Below are positions 1 to 9,209 of a stretch of 64,000 bases of DNA, in pieces. The first letter of the stretch is position 1. Each line of letters opens with the position of its first letter. Source of the stretch: CAZSDW01 sp964605705 (GTDB lineage Bacteria; Fidelibacterota; UBA2242). The notes under the pieces were generated by a model. That model made no database searches. It had not been told where the DNA came from and saw nothing but the letters and a program-made list of their open reading frames with translations. The stretch spans positions 10,218-74,217 of the forward strand of contig CAZSDW010000014.1 in assembly GCA_964605705.1 (NCBI GenBank), read 5' to 3'. Both the position numbers and the translations under genes were made by a program.

Positions 1-375
1 GCCTATTCGCTTTCGCCAAACTCCAGCTTTGATATGACCTATTACAGTGTTCACCGGTCCAGCCGGAAACCGGACAATGCCCGGTACAGCGGATTTCGCG
101 CCATGTACATTCCAAACGGCATCAACGAGAATGAAAGTATTCGGGTCGGGGCGTTGATCGGATTCATGTTCAGAGACAGAATCGGTATTGAAATGGGGTA
201 TTTCCATGACCTGGATAAAGGACAGCCAATTGAAAAACTCTTTTCCATGGAACCGGAAGACAGCCCAAGGTACCCGGCGATTACGGGCTTTGGTTTTCCA
301 TCGGAAAATTCCCGCTTGGTTGGACTCTCTTTGCAGCTTTCATTGAACACCACTCTTTTTCAGAAGAAAAAATAG
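1..375 (+). CDS. C-terminal part of an outer-membrane barrel-like protein (5' truncated by window)
   Basis: The frame is open from base 1 and ends at TAG 373-375, so the gene starts before the window; an in-frame ATG at 34 is probably internal. The visible ~124 residues alternate hydrophobic and polar positions. They contain GALIGFMFRDRIGIEMGYF and end in a strand-like LVGLSLQLSLNTTLFQ segment, as in the last strands of outer-membrane beta-barrels. No catalytic motif is visible. The barrel assignment is inference from composition and from similar proteins at 14.2 and 17.9 kb. Confidence 0.5.
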   Translation, partial: AYSLSPNSSFDMTYYSVHRSSRKPDNARYSGFRAMYIPNGINENESIRVGALIGFMFRDRIGIEMGYFHDLDKGQPIEKLFSMEPEDSPRYPAITGFGFPSENSRLVGLSLQLSLNTTLFQKKK

Positions 376-588
376 ACTATTAAACCCAATTTAAAATAAC
401 AATCACCCGTATTTTTCTTTAATTCTCCGCAGTTTTTGATAACCGGATGGTCATTAAAAGCTATCAGAAAATTTCAACCCTATTAAACTTTTTTCCGCTG
501 GAAGAGTCTAAAGACTGTTGAATTTTTGGAAACTTTAGTTGTTTCGTTTAGTTAAACGGATTGAAACTTGACAGGAGGAACAGAGAAA

Positions 589-2109
589 ATGAATCGGAAA
601 CCTATATTGTTAATAACCGGCGCTGTACTGCTGATGCTAATGGGAATTTTTATTGGACAGCAGTATCTGCGCATGACACCTGAACGGGTGGTATTATATG
701 AAGCTGCGCAGAAAGCGCCAAATACTGACACATTCAGACATGCTTCCTACACGGCAGGTGACAATTCCCAATTGCCATCCATTCTGGATTTGAATGAAGC
801 CTTTGTGAATATTGCCGAAACAGTCAATCCCTCGGTGGTGACAATCATTACCGAAAAGGTCGTTAAAATGCGCGGTAACCAGATTTTTCCCGGGATGGAT
901 GATGATCTGTTTTATCGCTTTTTTGGTGTTCCACCGGAGACCGAACGGCGTGGCACGGCGCTGGGCTCCGGCGTTATTGTCGATAAAAAAGGTTATATAC
1001 TGACCAACAATCATGTTGTCGAGCAAGGCACTGAGATTCTGGTCAGATTAATTGATAACCGTGAATTCAAGGCGGAAATCATTGGCACTGATCCGAAGAG
1101 TGATCTGGCGGTGATCAAGATTAAAGCCGATGGACTGACACCGATCGTTCTGGGAGATTCAGATATTTTAAGAATTGGTGAATGGGTACTGGCGATCGGC
1201 TCGCCATTTTCTGATAATCTTGATCATACAGTGACAGCCGGAATTGTCAGCGCCAAGGGGCGCAGTAATATTATTAATTCAGGAAATTATGAAAGTTTTA
1301 TCCAGACGGATGCTGCTATTAATCCGGGCAACAGTGGCGGTGCCCTGGTCAATGCCCATGGTGAACTGGTCGGAATTAATACGGCGATTGCAACCAATGG
1401 CGGAGCCGGTAACCTCGGAATTGGTTTTGCAATTCCGGTCAATCTGGCTAAAAAGGTATTGACCGATTTGATTGAACATGGCAAAGTGATTCGTGCCTGG
1501 TTGGGAGTCTCTATTCAAAATATTGATGATCGGACTGCCAAAGCAATGAAGCTGGAAGATCGTTTTGGCGTCCTGATTGGCAGTGTTGTGGATGATGGTC
1601 CGGCTAAGAAAGCCGGCATTCAGGTTGGCGACGTCATTATTGAATTTGATGGGGTCAAAATCAAGAATAGCAGTCATCTCCAGATTCTGGTTTCTAATTC
1701 CGAAGTGGGCAAAGAAAAAGAAGTTCTCGTGCTGAGAGGGAAAAAGGAGAAAGTGTTCAAGGTTAAACTCGAGGAACTGCCCGGTAATCTCAGCGGTGTT
1801 TCAACTCTGTCTTCAACGGATTCAACCTCAAAACTCGGGCTAACAGTGGAAACATTGACTTCTGATCTTGCCCGTCAGTATGGACTTAACAGAGATGAAA
1901 AAGGGGTGGTCGTGACGGCTATTGACCGAAACAGCGAGGCAGCTCAATCGCTCCGTCCCGGTGATCTGATCCAGCGAATTGGAGAACATGGAATTAAGAA
2001 TATTGACGATTATAATGGAGCCCTTAAAGAATCTGCCGGAGAATACATCCTGGTGTTGGTCAAGCGAAAAGACGCAACGTTTTTTGTGACGCTAAAAATA
2101 GAAGACTAA
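589..2109 (+). CDS. degP: HtrA/DegP-type periplasmic serine protease with two PDZ domains
   Basis: Do-family protease/chaperone that degrades misfolded envelope proteins. From ATG 589 it has 506 residues; a TTG at 568 lies upstream of the AGGAGG at 573-578, which is ideally spaced for 589. An N-terminal hydrophobic segment (about residues 6-22) acts as signal or anchor. The trypsin-like domain carries the triad H142 (TNNHVV), D172 (KSDLAVIKI) and S249 (NPGNSGGALV), with spacing close to E. coli DegP. Two PDZ domains follow: about 300-390, containing GPAKKAGIQVGDVI, and about 415-500, containing RPGDLIQRI. A perfect 12-bp hairpin terminator follows at 2132-2164, so it is probably monocistronic. 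Confidence 0.95.
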   Translation: MNRKPILLITGAVLLMLMGIFIGQQYLRMTPERVVLYEAAQKAPNTDTFRHASYTAGDNSQLPSILDLNEAFVNIAETVNPSVVTIITEKVVKMRGNQIFPGMDDDLFYRFFGVPPETERRGTALGSGVIVDKKGYILTNNHVVEQGTEILVRLIDNREFKAEIIGTDPKSDLAVIKIKADGLTPIVLGDSDILRIGEWVLAIGSPFSDNLDHTVTAGIVSAKGRSNIINSGNYESFIQTDAAINPGNSGGALVNAHGELVGINTAIATNGGAGNLGIGFAIPVNLAKKVLTDLIEHGKVIRAWLGVSIQNIDDRTAKAMKLEDRFGVLIGSVVDDGPAKKAGIQVGDVIIEFDGVKIKNSSHLQILVSNSEVGKEKEVLVLRGKKEKVFKVKLEELPGNLSGVSTLSSTDSTSKLGLTVETLTSDLARQYGLNRDEKGVVVTAIDRNSEAAQSLRPGDLIQRIGEHGIKNIDDYNGALKESAGEYILVLVKRKDATFFVTLKIED

Positions 2110-2131
2110 GAAAATATCAACAAACAGCACG

Positions 2132-2164
2132 GAAACAGGCTTCCTGATCGGTGAAGCCTGTTTC
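2132..2164 (+). terminator. Hairpin terminator after degP
   Basis: GAAACAGGCTTC (2132-2143) and GAAGCCTGTTTC (2153-2164) form a perfect 12-bp stem with a 9-nt loop, 22 nt after the protease stop codon. The following T-run is weak (GATTTATCC), so efficiency is uncertain. Confidence 0.65.
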
Positions 2165-2236
2165 GATTTATCCGTTACAAATACCCGGTATTTTGGTTGA
2201 TTTTTTTAAGCGTCTGATCTAAATTCCACGGTCATA

Positions 2237-3109
2237 ATGAAAGGTGAAATGAAAGCAAAATTAGGAATTATTGGAGGTACCGGATTTTACGATCTGGTTG
2301 GTTTGAATGGACACAGAAAGGTATCGCTGGACACTCCTTACGGGAAGCCGTCCGACGATTTCATTATCGGCGAAAAAAACGATAGAGAAGTAATCTTTAT
2401 TCCCCGGCATGGACATGGACATACTATTTTGCCCGGGAATATTAATTACCGGGCGAATATCTATGGTATGAAAAAGCTGGGTGTAACTCATGTGATTGCC
2501 ATCTCTGCCGTCGGTAGTTTTAAAAAGGAAATTGAGCCGGGCTCGATTGTATTTATCGATCAGTATTTTGACCGGACAAAAGACCATGTTCACGACACAT
2601 TTTTTGATAAAGATGCGGTTGTGCATATTTCCTTTGGCGATCCGATTTGTAATTGTATCCACGGGCAACTGGTTGCCATTGCGGAGGAATTAAAACTCGA
2701 TTATTATGACACGGGAACATATGTTAATATCCAGGGACCGGCATTTTCCACCAGAGCCGAATCGCAACTCTATCGGTCATGGGGCATGTCCGTTGTTGGG
2801 ATGACGAATCTTCATGAAGCCCGACTCTGCCGGGAAGCCGAGCTGCATTTTGCTGCCATTGCCCAGGTGACCGATTATGACAGCTGGAAAGGAGAAGCGG
2901 TTGATGTTGCCGCGATTATGGCAAATATCGGCAAAGCGACGGAAAGCGCCGGCAGGGTGATTACCCGCTATATTGAACAGTTTCCCTTTGCCGAATGCCG
3001 GTGTGATTGTCAGCATTCCCTGGAAAATTCCATTATCTCCGATATCAATCAGCTGAAACCGGAATTGAAAGAACGCTATAATCTGTTGTTGAATAAATAT
3101 TTTAATTGA
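2237..3109 (+). CDS. mtnP: S-methyl-5'-thioadenosine phosphorylase
   Basis: PNP/MTAP family member, 290 aa. It cleaves methylthioadenosine, the by-product of polyamine and other SAM-dependent syntheses, to adenine and methylthioribose-1-phosphate. Visible motifs are the N-terminal IGGTGFYDL loop, the phosphate-binding PRHGHGH region, SAVGSFKKEIEPG, GPAFSTRAE, MTNLHEARLCREAEL and TDYDSW. The Asp pair in TDYD marks 6-aminopurine (MTA/adenosine) rather than guanosine specificity in this family. ATG 2237 is used; ATG 2249 (MKAKLGIIGG) is also possible because neither has a strong ribosome-binding site. It fits functionally with metK at 11.2 kb (SAM cycle) but is not in an operon with it. Confidence 0.9.
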   Translation: MKGEMKAKLGIIGGTGFYDLVGLNGHRKVSLDTPYGKPSDDFIIGEKNDREVIFIPRHGHGHTILPGNINYRANIYGMKKLGVTHVIAISAVGSFKKEIEPGSIVFIDQYFDRTKDHVHDTFFDKDAVVHISFGDPICNCIHGQLVAIAEELKLDYYDTGTYVNIQGPAFSTRAESQLYRSWGMSVVGMTNLHEARLCREAELHFAAIAQVTDYDSWKGEAVDVAAIMANIGKATESAGRVITRYIEQFPFAECRCDCQHSLENSIISDINQLKPELKERYNLLLNKYFN

Positions 3110-3190
3110 ACTTGTTGATGAATTTATTAAACTATCGCTCCTGTTTGATATTGATGAATTGTATTAAATCCCTTGAGGAGGTCTGAACTG

Positions 3191-6100
3191 GTGATAAAAA
3201 AGGTTCCTGCCGCGGTAGATTTTATAGCTCTTGAACACGAAATGCTGGACTTTTGGGAGAATGACCAGATATTTAAACGATTAGTTGAAAAAAACGCGAA
3301 TGGTCCGAAATGGTCGTTTATCGACGGACCGATAACGGCAAATAATCCGATGGGAGTTCATCACGCCTGGGGCAGGACCTATAAAGATGTGTTTCAACGC
3401 TATAAAGCCATGAACGGTTTTCAGACGCGGTATCAGAACGGTTTTGACTGCCAGGGTTTGTGGGTTGAAGTGGAAGTGGAGAAAGAACTGGGCTTCAAAT
3501 CCAAGACCGACATTGAAGCCTACGGCATCGAGAAATTTGTCAATAAATGCAAAGAACGGGTTTACAAATATTCTAAAATCCAGACCGAACAATCGATTCG
3601 TCTCGGTTTCTGGATGGACTGGGATAATTCCTATTATACCATGTCCGATGAAAATAATTATACCATCTGGCTGTTCCTGAAAAAATGTCATGAAAACGGC
3701 TGGATTTATAAAGGGCACGACGTCATGCCCTGGTGTACGCGCTGTGGGGCGGCATTATCAGAACATGAGATCGCCACCGAAGGATACCAGGAAATGACCC
3801 ACACCAGTATCACCGTTCGTTTTCCTCTGGATTGTCGTGACAGTGAGTATTTGCTGGTCTGGACAACGACACCATGGACACTGACTTCCAATACTGCTGC
3901 GGCAGTTCATCCGGATAAATCCTATGTCAAAGTCAAACAGGGACAAAATATTTATTACCTGATCGATGGTCGTCAGGACGAGGTGATTAGCGGCGAGTTC
4001 ACTATTCTTGACACGATCGCCGGCAAGGAGATGCTGGGCTGGACCTATCGGGGTCCGTTTGATGAATTGCCAATCCAGAAAGGCGTCAAGCATGTCGTTA
4101 TTGCCTGGGAAGAGATCAGTGAAAGCGAAGGAACCGGTATCGTCCACATTGCACCCGGTTGCGGTCAGGAAGACCATGAGCTCAGCAAAGAATTTGATTT
4201 GAGTGTTATTGCACCTCTGGATGAATTTGGTAATTATATTGAAGGTTTCGACTGGCTATCCGGCAGGAATGTCACCGGTGTCAATAAAGATATTTTCAGG
4301 AATCTTGACGAAAAAGGCTTTAAATACCGTGTCGATCAATATACGCACCGCTATCCGATCTGCTGGCGGCATGGTACCGAGTTGGTGTTTCGTCTGGTAG
4401 ATGAATGGTTCATCGCTATGGATGGCGTCCGCCAGGCAATGATGGATGTGACCTGCAAGATTCGCTGGATTCCGGAGTATGGTCTGCAGCACGAGCTGGA
4501 CTGGTTGAAAAACATGCACGACTGGATGATCTCCAAGAAACGCTACTGGGGTCTGGCTCTGCCGATTTATGAGTGTAAATCCTGTGGTAAAATTACAATC
4601 ATCGGCAGCAAAACGGAGCTTGAAGAACGGGCGATTGAAGGCTGGGATGAATTCAAAGGCAATTCCCCGCATCGCCCCTGGGTGGATGCCGTGAAAATTA
4701 AATGTGATCAATGTGGAGAGAAAGTTGCCCGGGTTGAGGATGTGGGGAATCCCTGGCTGGATGCCGGAATTGTACCTTATTCAACCCTGCACTATACCAC
4801 GGATCATGACTATTGGAAAACCTGGTTCCCCGCAGAATTTATCTGCGAAAGCCTGCCCGGGCAATTCCGCAACTGGTTCTATTCATTACTGGCAATGAGT
4901 ACGGTGCTGGAAAATGCCGAACCTTTTCAAACCATTTTGGGCTATGCCCTGGTGAAGGATGAAAAGGGTATGGATATGCATAAAAGCGCCGGGAACGCCA
5001 TCTGGTTTGATGATGCTGCCGAAAAGATGGGGGTCGATGTCATGCGCTGGATGTACGTGGACCACAACCCGGTGAACAACCTGAACTTCGGCTATAATAT
5101 CGCCAAGGATTTCCGCAAGCAGATGATTACCTTGTGGAATTCCTATTCCTTTTTTGCCACCTATGCCGGGCTGGATAATTTTACACCCGATGACCATAAA
5201 GTTGCCTATGACCAGCTGTCCGAACTGGATCGTTGGTTGCTGGCGCACCTGAATCTCCTGATCAAAGAAGTTCGGGAGAAATTTGATAATTTTGCACCCG
5301 GCAGAGCGATGAAACTTATCGATGAATTTCTGGAAGTTCTTTCCAACTGGTACATTCGCCGCAGTCGTCGCCGTTTCTGGAAATCTGAAGATGATTCCGA
5401 TAAATGGGGTGCTTATCAGACCCTTTACCAGGCACTGAAAAATTTGATCCAGATTTTGGCACCGGTCATTCCTTTTGTTACAGACGCGATTTATCAGAAT
5501 CTCGTCCGGGAACTGGAACCGGATGCGCCGATCAGTATTCACCTCTCTGAATACCCGGTCTGTGATGAATCCCGAATTGACCAGACGCTGATCCAGCGTA
5601 TTGATGCAATTATCAAGGTGGTCAGCATGGGACGTGCTGCCCGGAATAAAGCCAACCTGAAAGTCCGTCAACCGCTGGAAAAAGTCTTCATCAAATTACC
5701 GGGTGATCTGTCTGCTGAAGCACTGGCTGATCTGACTGACCAGATACTGGAAGAATTGAATATCAAGTCGCTGGAATTTATCCGGAATGACAGTGACCTT
5801 GCCAGCTACGTTATCAAACCAAATCTTGCGATTCTGGGTGCCAAATATGGAAAATCGGTGGGTGAGGTTCGTAAAGCTATAATGAATTTAGTTCCTGGTG
5901 AAACCGCCCAAATACTTGAAAAAGGCGGTGCGGTCGAAATTCAGCTTGCTACTGAAAAAGTATTCCTGACAGCGGAAGATTTAATTGTCGAGCGCCAGGA
6001 TGCCGATGGACGATCGGTTGTTTTTGAACCGGATTATACCGTTGCAATCGATACAAAGATCACCGATGAACTTAGAAAAGAAGGTTATGTCCGTGATCTA

Positions 6101-6334
6101 ATCCGTCAGGTTCAGACATTGCGAAAGGACGCTGATTTTAAAGTGGAAGACCGGATAACCGTGACCATTGAGACCAATGAGCAGGTGACAAACGCGCTGG
6201 ATCAGTTCATGGATTATTTTAAGCGGGAAACTTTGGCGCTGACAGTTGAATATCTCTTTAAACCTGGCGAGATTGAAAAAGATTTTACGATCGATGATAA
6301 TAAAGTTCGTGTTTCTATCACCCGCAATAAGTAA
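3191..6334 (+). CDS. ileS: Isoleucyl-tRNA synthetase, IleRS2-like with altered signature motifs
   Basis: Class I synthetase charging tRNA-Ile, 1047 aa from GTG 3191, chosen because AGGAGG at 3176-3181 is 9 nt upstream; a TTG at 3173 would overlap that Shine-Dalgarno sequence. The N-terminal DGPITANNPMGVHHAWGR segment aligns with the HIGH region of E. coli IleRS but reads GVHH instead of HIGH. The KMSKS loop reads DMHKS (GMDMHKSAGN). The CP1 editing domain is present (TTTPWTLTSNTAAAVHP, HIAPGCGQEDHELSKEF). Two zinc-ribbon pairs (CKSCGK, CDQCGE) and a long C-terminal anticodon-binding region follow, as in the eukaryote-like IleRS2 class. A dksA-like gene follows after 22 bp. Confidence 0.93.
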   Translation: MIKKVPAAVDFIALEHEMLDFWENDQIFKRLVEKNANGPKWSFIDGPITANNPMGVHHAWGRTYKDVFQRYKAMNGFQTRYQNGFDCQGLWVEVEVEKELGFKSKTDIEAYGIEKFVNKCKERVYKYSKIQTEQSIRLGFWMDWDNSYYTMSDENNYTIWLFLKKCHENGWIYKGHDVMPWCTRCGAALSEHEIATEGYQEMTHTSITVRFPLDCRDSEYLLVWTTTPWTLTSNTAAAVHPDKSYVKVKQGQNIYYLIDGRQDEVISGEFTILDTIAGKEMLGWTYRGPFDELPIQKGVKHVVIAWEEISESEGTGIVHIAPGCGQEDHELSKEFDLSVIAPLDEFGNYIEGFDWLSGRNVTGVNKDIFRNLDEKGFKYRVDQYTHRYPICWRHGTELVFRLVDEWFIAMDGVRQAMMDVTCKIRWIPEYGLQHELDWLKNMHDWMISKKRYWGLALPIYECKSCGKITIIGSKTELEERAIEGWDEFKGNSPHRPWVDAVKIKCDQCGEKVARVEDVGNPWLDAGIVPYSTLHYTTDHDYWKTWFPAEFICESLPGQFRNWFYSLLAMSTVLENAEPFQTILGYALVKDEKGMDMHKSAGNAIWFDDAAEKMGVDVMRWMYVDHNPVNNLNFGYNIAKDFRKQMITLWNSYSFFATYAGLDNFTPDDHKVAYDQLSELDRWLLAHLNLLIKEVREKFDNFAPGRAMKLIDEFLEVLSNWYIRRSRRRFWKSEDDSDKWGAYQTLYQALKNLIQILAPVIPFVTDAIYQNLVRELEPDAPISIHLSEYPVCDESRIDQTLIQRIDAIIKVVSMGRAARNKANLKVRQPLEKVFIKLPGDLSAEALADLTDQILEELNIKSLEFIRNDSDLASYVIKPNLAILGAKYGKSVGEVRKAIMNLVPGETAQILEKGGAVEIQLATEKVFLTAEDLIVERQDADGRSVVFEPDYTVAIDTKITDELRKEGYVRDLIRQVQTLRKDADFKVEDRITVTIETNEQVTNALDQFMDYFKRETLALTVEYLFKPGEIEKDFTIDDNKVRVSITRNK

Positions 6335-6356
6335 ATTCCATTAGGAGAAGGAAATA

Positions 6357-6749
6357 ATGGCTGCAAAAACAAGTAAGAAGAAGTGGACTTCAGAAGAGTT
6401 GGACTATTTCAAAAACTTGATTCTGAAAAAGCGTGAAGATAGCTTAAAGGAAATTAAGCGTCTCGAAACGATTGCCATGAATGATGACAACCTTCAGGGA
6501 AATACAACCTTAGATTCCACCTATGCTTATCATATGGCGGATGTCGGAACTGATTCTCAGGAACGTGAAAAAGCATTTCTGTGGTTATCTCGGGAAAATA
6601 AACTACTGTCTCATATGAACACTGCCCTCGACCGGCTGAAACATGGTGAATATGGCGTTTGCATTGAATGCGGTGAACTGATTCCCAAAGAGCGGCTGGA
6701 AGAGGTACCCCATACCCAGCATTGCGTCAGGTGTAAAACCAAAAAATAA
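6357..6749 (+). CDS. TraR/DksA-family zinc-finger protein
   Basis: A 130-aa protein with a long helical N-terminal region and a C-terminal C4 zinc finger: C102, C105, C123 and C126 (GVCIECGELIP ... HCVRC). Family members bind the RNA polymerase secondary channel and modulate transcription; the exact role here is unproven. It lacks the DxxDxA motif of E. coli DksA's coiled-coil tip in an obvious form, so I do not call it dksA. AGGAGAAGG lies just before ATG 6357, 22 bp after ileS, suggesting cotranscription. The ileS-dksA order is common, but lspA, which often follows, is absent. Confidence 0.85.
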   Translation: MAAKTSKKKWTSEELDYFKNLILKKREDSLKEIKRLETIAMNDDNLQGNTTLDSTYAYHMADVGTDSQEREKAFLWLSRENKLLSHMNTALDRLKHGEYGVCIECGELIPKERLEEVPHTQHCVRCKTKK

Positions 6750-6987
6750 TTAATCGTGTGGATTACCACGATCAAATTTCAACTCAATCCAAATAATAAC
6801 AATAACACGATGGAATATTAGTGCGGAATTTTGTATTTTGTAATGTGAAGCGAAATTCCAAATAAACATTCTCAGCACAAGGATAATAAATCAGTTTCAA
6901 TACCTTTGCTATCACTGTTAGTTAAGTAAAATAATGGCACAAAACCTGTTCAGGAAACCTGATTTTGGCGATATTATATAAACCGAT

Positions 6988-7992
6988 TTGGAAATTAGTC
7001 TTTCCCCAATGAAGCTGGATAAAGTTGAAAATTTGATCACGATCAATGTTCATGACCGACTTGCATCCAGGCTGGATGCCTTTCTCGCGGGAGAACTGGA
7101 AAACCTGTCACGGTCAAAAATTCACGCATTGATTCGGAGTGGAAATATTACCGTAAATCACACGGTAGTAAAACCCAGTCACCGGCTTGTGTCCGGGGAC
7201 ATTGTTTCTGTTCAACTGCCGGAGCCAGAGCCGCTGGCGCTATCGGCGGAAGCAATGCCGCTGGATATTATTTACGAAGATGAGGACTATTTTGCGGTGA
7301 ATAAACCGAAAGGGCTGGTGGTGCATCCGGGAGCCGGGAATTTTCGTGGCACACTTGTCGCCGGTCTGTTGAATTATACCCGGCAGCTGAGTTCGGTTGG
7401 CGGAGACTTGCGTCCCGGTTTGGTTCATCGGCTCGATAAGGATACGACCGGTGTCCTGGTTGTCGCCAAGACAGATGAAGCTCACTGGAAATTGGGAAAA
7501 TTGTTTGCGGATCGTCAGGTCTATAAAGAATACCGGGCATTGGTTTGGGGTGTTCCGCACCCCGCGGAAGGTATTATCGAAAAATCCATCGGACGGAATC
7601 AGCGGGATCGAAAGATTTTCACGATCAGCAGTCGTGGTAAACCTGCGCGCAGCCGATATACACTGCTGAAAGATTTCGGAATCATGTCGCTGGTAAAAGT
7701 AATCCTGGAAACCGGTCGTACCCATCAGATTCGGGTACACATGAAACATATCGGTCACCCGGTCGTTGGTGATAATATGTACGGTTACAAAAACAGTCCG
7801 CATCTGCTGGAGTCTTTTTCAAAAAAACACCTGGATATCGGCAAGCAGGTAATCGCTCGGGTGGACCGGCAGATGCTGCATGCCTATTGTCTGAAATTTA
7901 TTCATCCCTTTACCGGGAAAGAGATTGAAATAATTGCGCCAATCCCGGCGGATATACTTGAGATTGAGACAATTTTAACCGGCGTAAGTTAA
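6988..7992 (+). CDS. rluD: RluD-family 23S rRNA pseudouridine synthase
   Basis: Large-subunit pseudouridine synthase, 334 aa from TTG 6988, or 327 aa from ATG 7009; no clear Shine-Dalgarno sequence decides the start. An N-terminal S4 RNA-binding domain (LASRLDAFLAGELENLSRSK) is followed by the catalytic HRLDKDTTG motif with nucleophile D150. The RTHQIRVHMKHIGHPVVGD motif is typical of RluA/C/D enzymes. The exact target uridine cannot be read from sequence, so RluD rather than RluA/C is a best guess. Its stop codon overlaps the next start (TAATG), indicating translational coupling with the Xer recombinase. Confidence 0.88.
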   Translation: MEISLSPMKLDKVENLITINVHDRLASRLDAFLAGELENLSRSKIHALIRSGNITVNHTVVKPSHRLVSGDIVSVQLPEPEPLALSAEAMPLDIIYEDEDYFAVNKPKGLVVHPGAGNFRGTLVAGLLNYTRQLSSVGGDLRPGLVHRLDKDTTGVLVVAKTDEAHWKLGKLFADRQVYKEYRALVWGVPHPAEGIIEKSIGRNQRDRKIFTISSRGKPARSRYTLLKDFGIMSLVKVILETGRTHQIRVHMKHIGHPVVGDNMYGYKNSPHLLESFSKKHLDIGKQVIARVDRQMLHAYCLKFIHPFTGKEIEIIAPIPADILEIETILTGVS

Positions 7993-8900
7993 TGTCCGTG
8001 ACAGACGAATCGATTCAGCAGTTTTTAAGATATTTAAAGCAGGAACGGGGCTATTCGGATTATACGATCGATGCCTATGGACGGGACCTGAACCAGTTTG
8101 TCAATTTTTATTCCGAATATGCCAACAGTGTTCCGCTGGATATATCCAGGGTAAACCGACTCGGGGTTCGGCATTATTTGGGAATGCTTTCGGAGAATGG
8201 TCTGGAAATGAGTTCAATAACCCGCAAACTGGCGTCTCTGAAGTCGTTTTTCAAATATCTGATTCGTCAGGGCGAAGTTGACAGCAGCCCGGTTGCAATG
8301 GTGCGATCGCCCAAAACATCGAAAAAATTGCCTGTAACTATTTCCGAGGAACAGATATCACAATTAATAGATACAATGGCGCATGATGATTTTATCAGCA
8401 TCAGGAATAAAGCGATTCTGGAACTGTTTTACAGTACCGGGATTCGGCTGGGTGAATTGATCGGCTTGAATCATGGCGATATAAATTATAGCCGATTGAC
8501 GATGCGGGTATTTGGCAAAGGTTCAAAAGAGCGCATTATCCCATTCGGACAGCGTGCCGAAAGAACCTTAAATCAATATTTGAAAAAACGGCGGGAAGAA
8601 TTTGGAAGGGTTCTCCTAGAATCGCCCCTTTTCATCAGCATTCGGGATAGGCGAATTTCACGCCCCACGGTTCAAAAAATGGTGACTGGTATCCTCCAGA
8701 CGGTTTCCGAGCAGAAGCATCTCAGCCCGCATGTATTGCGACATTCCTTTGCATCGCACCTGCTTGATCATGGCGCCGACCTGAATGCCGTCAAGGATTT
8801 GCTGGGTCATAACAGTTTAGCGACCACGCAACTCTATACCCATATCAAAATAGAAAAAATGAAGGAGGTTTATAAACAAGCTCATCCCCATGCTGATTAA
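7992..8900 (+). CDS. xerD: Tyrosine recombinase XerC/XerD
   Basis: Site-specific recombinase, probably acting at dif to resolve chromosome dimers, 302 aa. An N-terminal SAM-like core-binding domain (SIQQFLRYLKQERGYSDYTIDAYGRDL) is followed by a catalytic domain with R152 (STGIRLGEL), H247 and R250 (PHVLRHSFASHLL), H273 (LLGHNSL) and the nucleophile Y282. It starts inside the stop codon of the pseudouridine synthase gene and sits in a housekeeping cluster, which argues against a phage integrase. XerC versus XerD cannot be told from this sequence alone. Confidence 0.9.
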   Translation: MSVTDESIQQFLRYLKQERGYSDYTIDAYGRDLNQFVNFYSEYANSVPLDISRVNRLGVRHYLGMLSENGLEMSSITRKLASLKSFFKYLIRQGEVDSSPVAMVRSPKTSKKLPVTISEEQISQLIDTMAHDDFISIRNKAILELFYSTGIRLGELIGLNHGDINYSRLTMRVFGKGSKERIIPFGQRAERTLNQYLKKRREEFGRVLLESPLFISIRDRRISRPTVQKMVTGILQTVSEQKHLSPHVLRHSFASHLLDHGADLNAVKDLLGHNSLATTQLYTHIKIEKMKEVYKQAHPHAD

Positions 8901-8921
8901 CATTTTAACAAGGAGTATTTT

Positions 8922-9209
8922 ATGAACATTGAACTCACATCGAGACATTATGAAGCATCTGCCAAAGTCAGAGAGTATGCCAGGGAAGAATTAGAGAAAT
9001 TAAATAAATATGATCACTTCGTATCATCCTGTCGGGTTATTCTCGAAAAATCCAAAGAGGGTGAGGTAGTTGAAATTTATATACATGTTTCCGGTAAAGA
9101 CCTTGTCTGTTCGGAGTCCAGTGACGATATTATCAAATCGATTGATCTGGCTGTCGAAAATATGGCGAGACAGCTGAGACGTTTTAAAGAAAAGAGGTAT
9201 GCCCACTGA
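8922..9209 (+). CDS. hpf: Ribosome hibernation-promoting factor, short form
   Basis: HPF/YfiA-family protein of 95 aa, the short type without the C-terminal dimerisation domain. It starts MNIELTSRHYEASAKVREYAREELEKL and has the beta-alpha-beta-beta-beta-alpha layout of the family. Family members bind the 30S subunit and silence ribosomes in stationary phase. AAGGAG (8910-8915) precedes ATG 8922. The stop TGA overlaps the hprK ATG (TGATG); hpf-hprK adjacency is common in Gram-negative genomes. Confidence 0.9.
   Translation: MNIELTSRHYEASAKVREYAREELEKLNKYDHFVSSCRVILEKSKEGEVVEIYIHVSGKDLVCSESSDDIIKSIDLAVENMARQLRRFKEKRYAH

Noticed and set aside
545..558. CGTTTA/TAAACG small inverted repeat upstream of degP
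   Set aside because: Six base pairs with a 2-nt loop is within chance expectation and no regulator points to it.
4886..5671. 261-codon minus-strand frame
   Set aside because: Antisense shadow of ileS; no start signal, and the plus frame has clear synthetase motifs.
6750..7008. lspA or another small gene between the dksA-like gene and rluD
   Set aside because: No open frame of suitable length or hydrophobicity in the ~240 bp; only AT-rich non-coding sequence.
7992..8900. Tyrosine recombinase taken as sign of an integrated element
   Set aside because: It is coupled to rluD, sits in a housekeeping cluster and has no att-like repeats or phage genes nearby; XerC/D is the better call.
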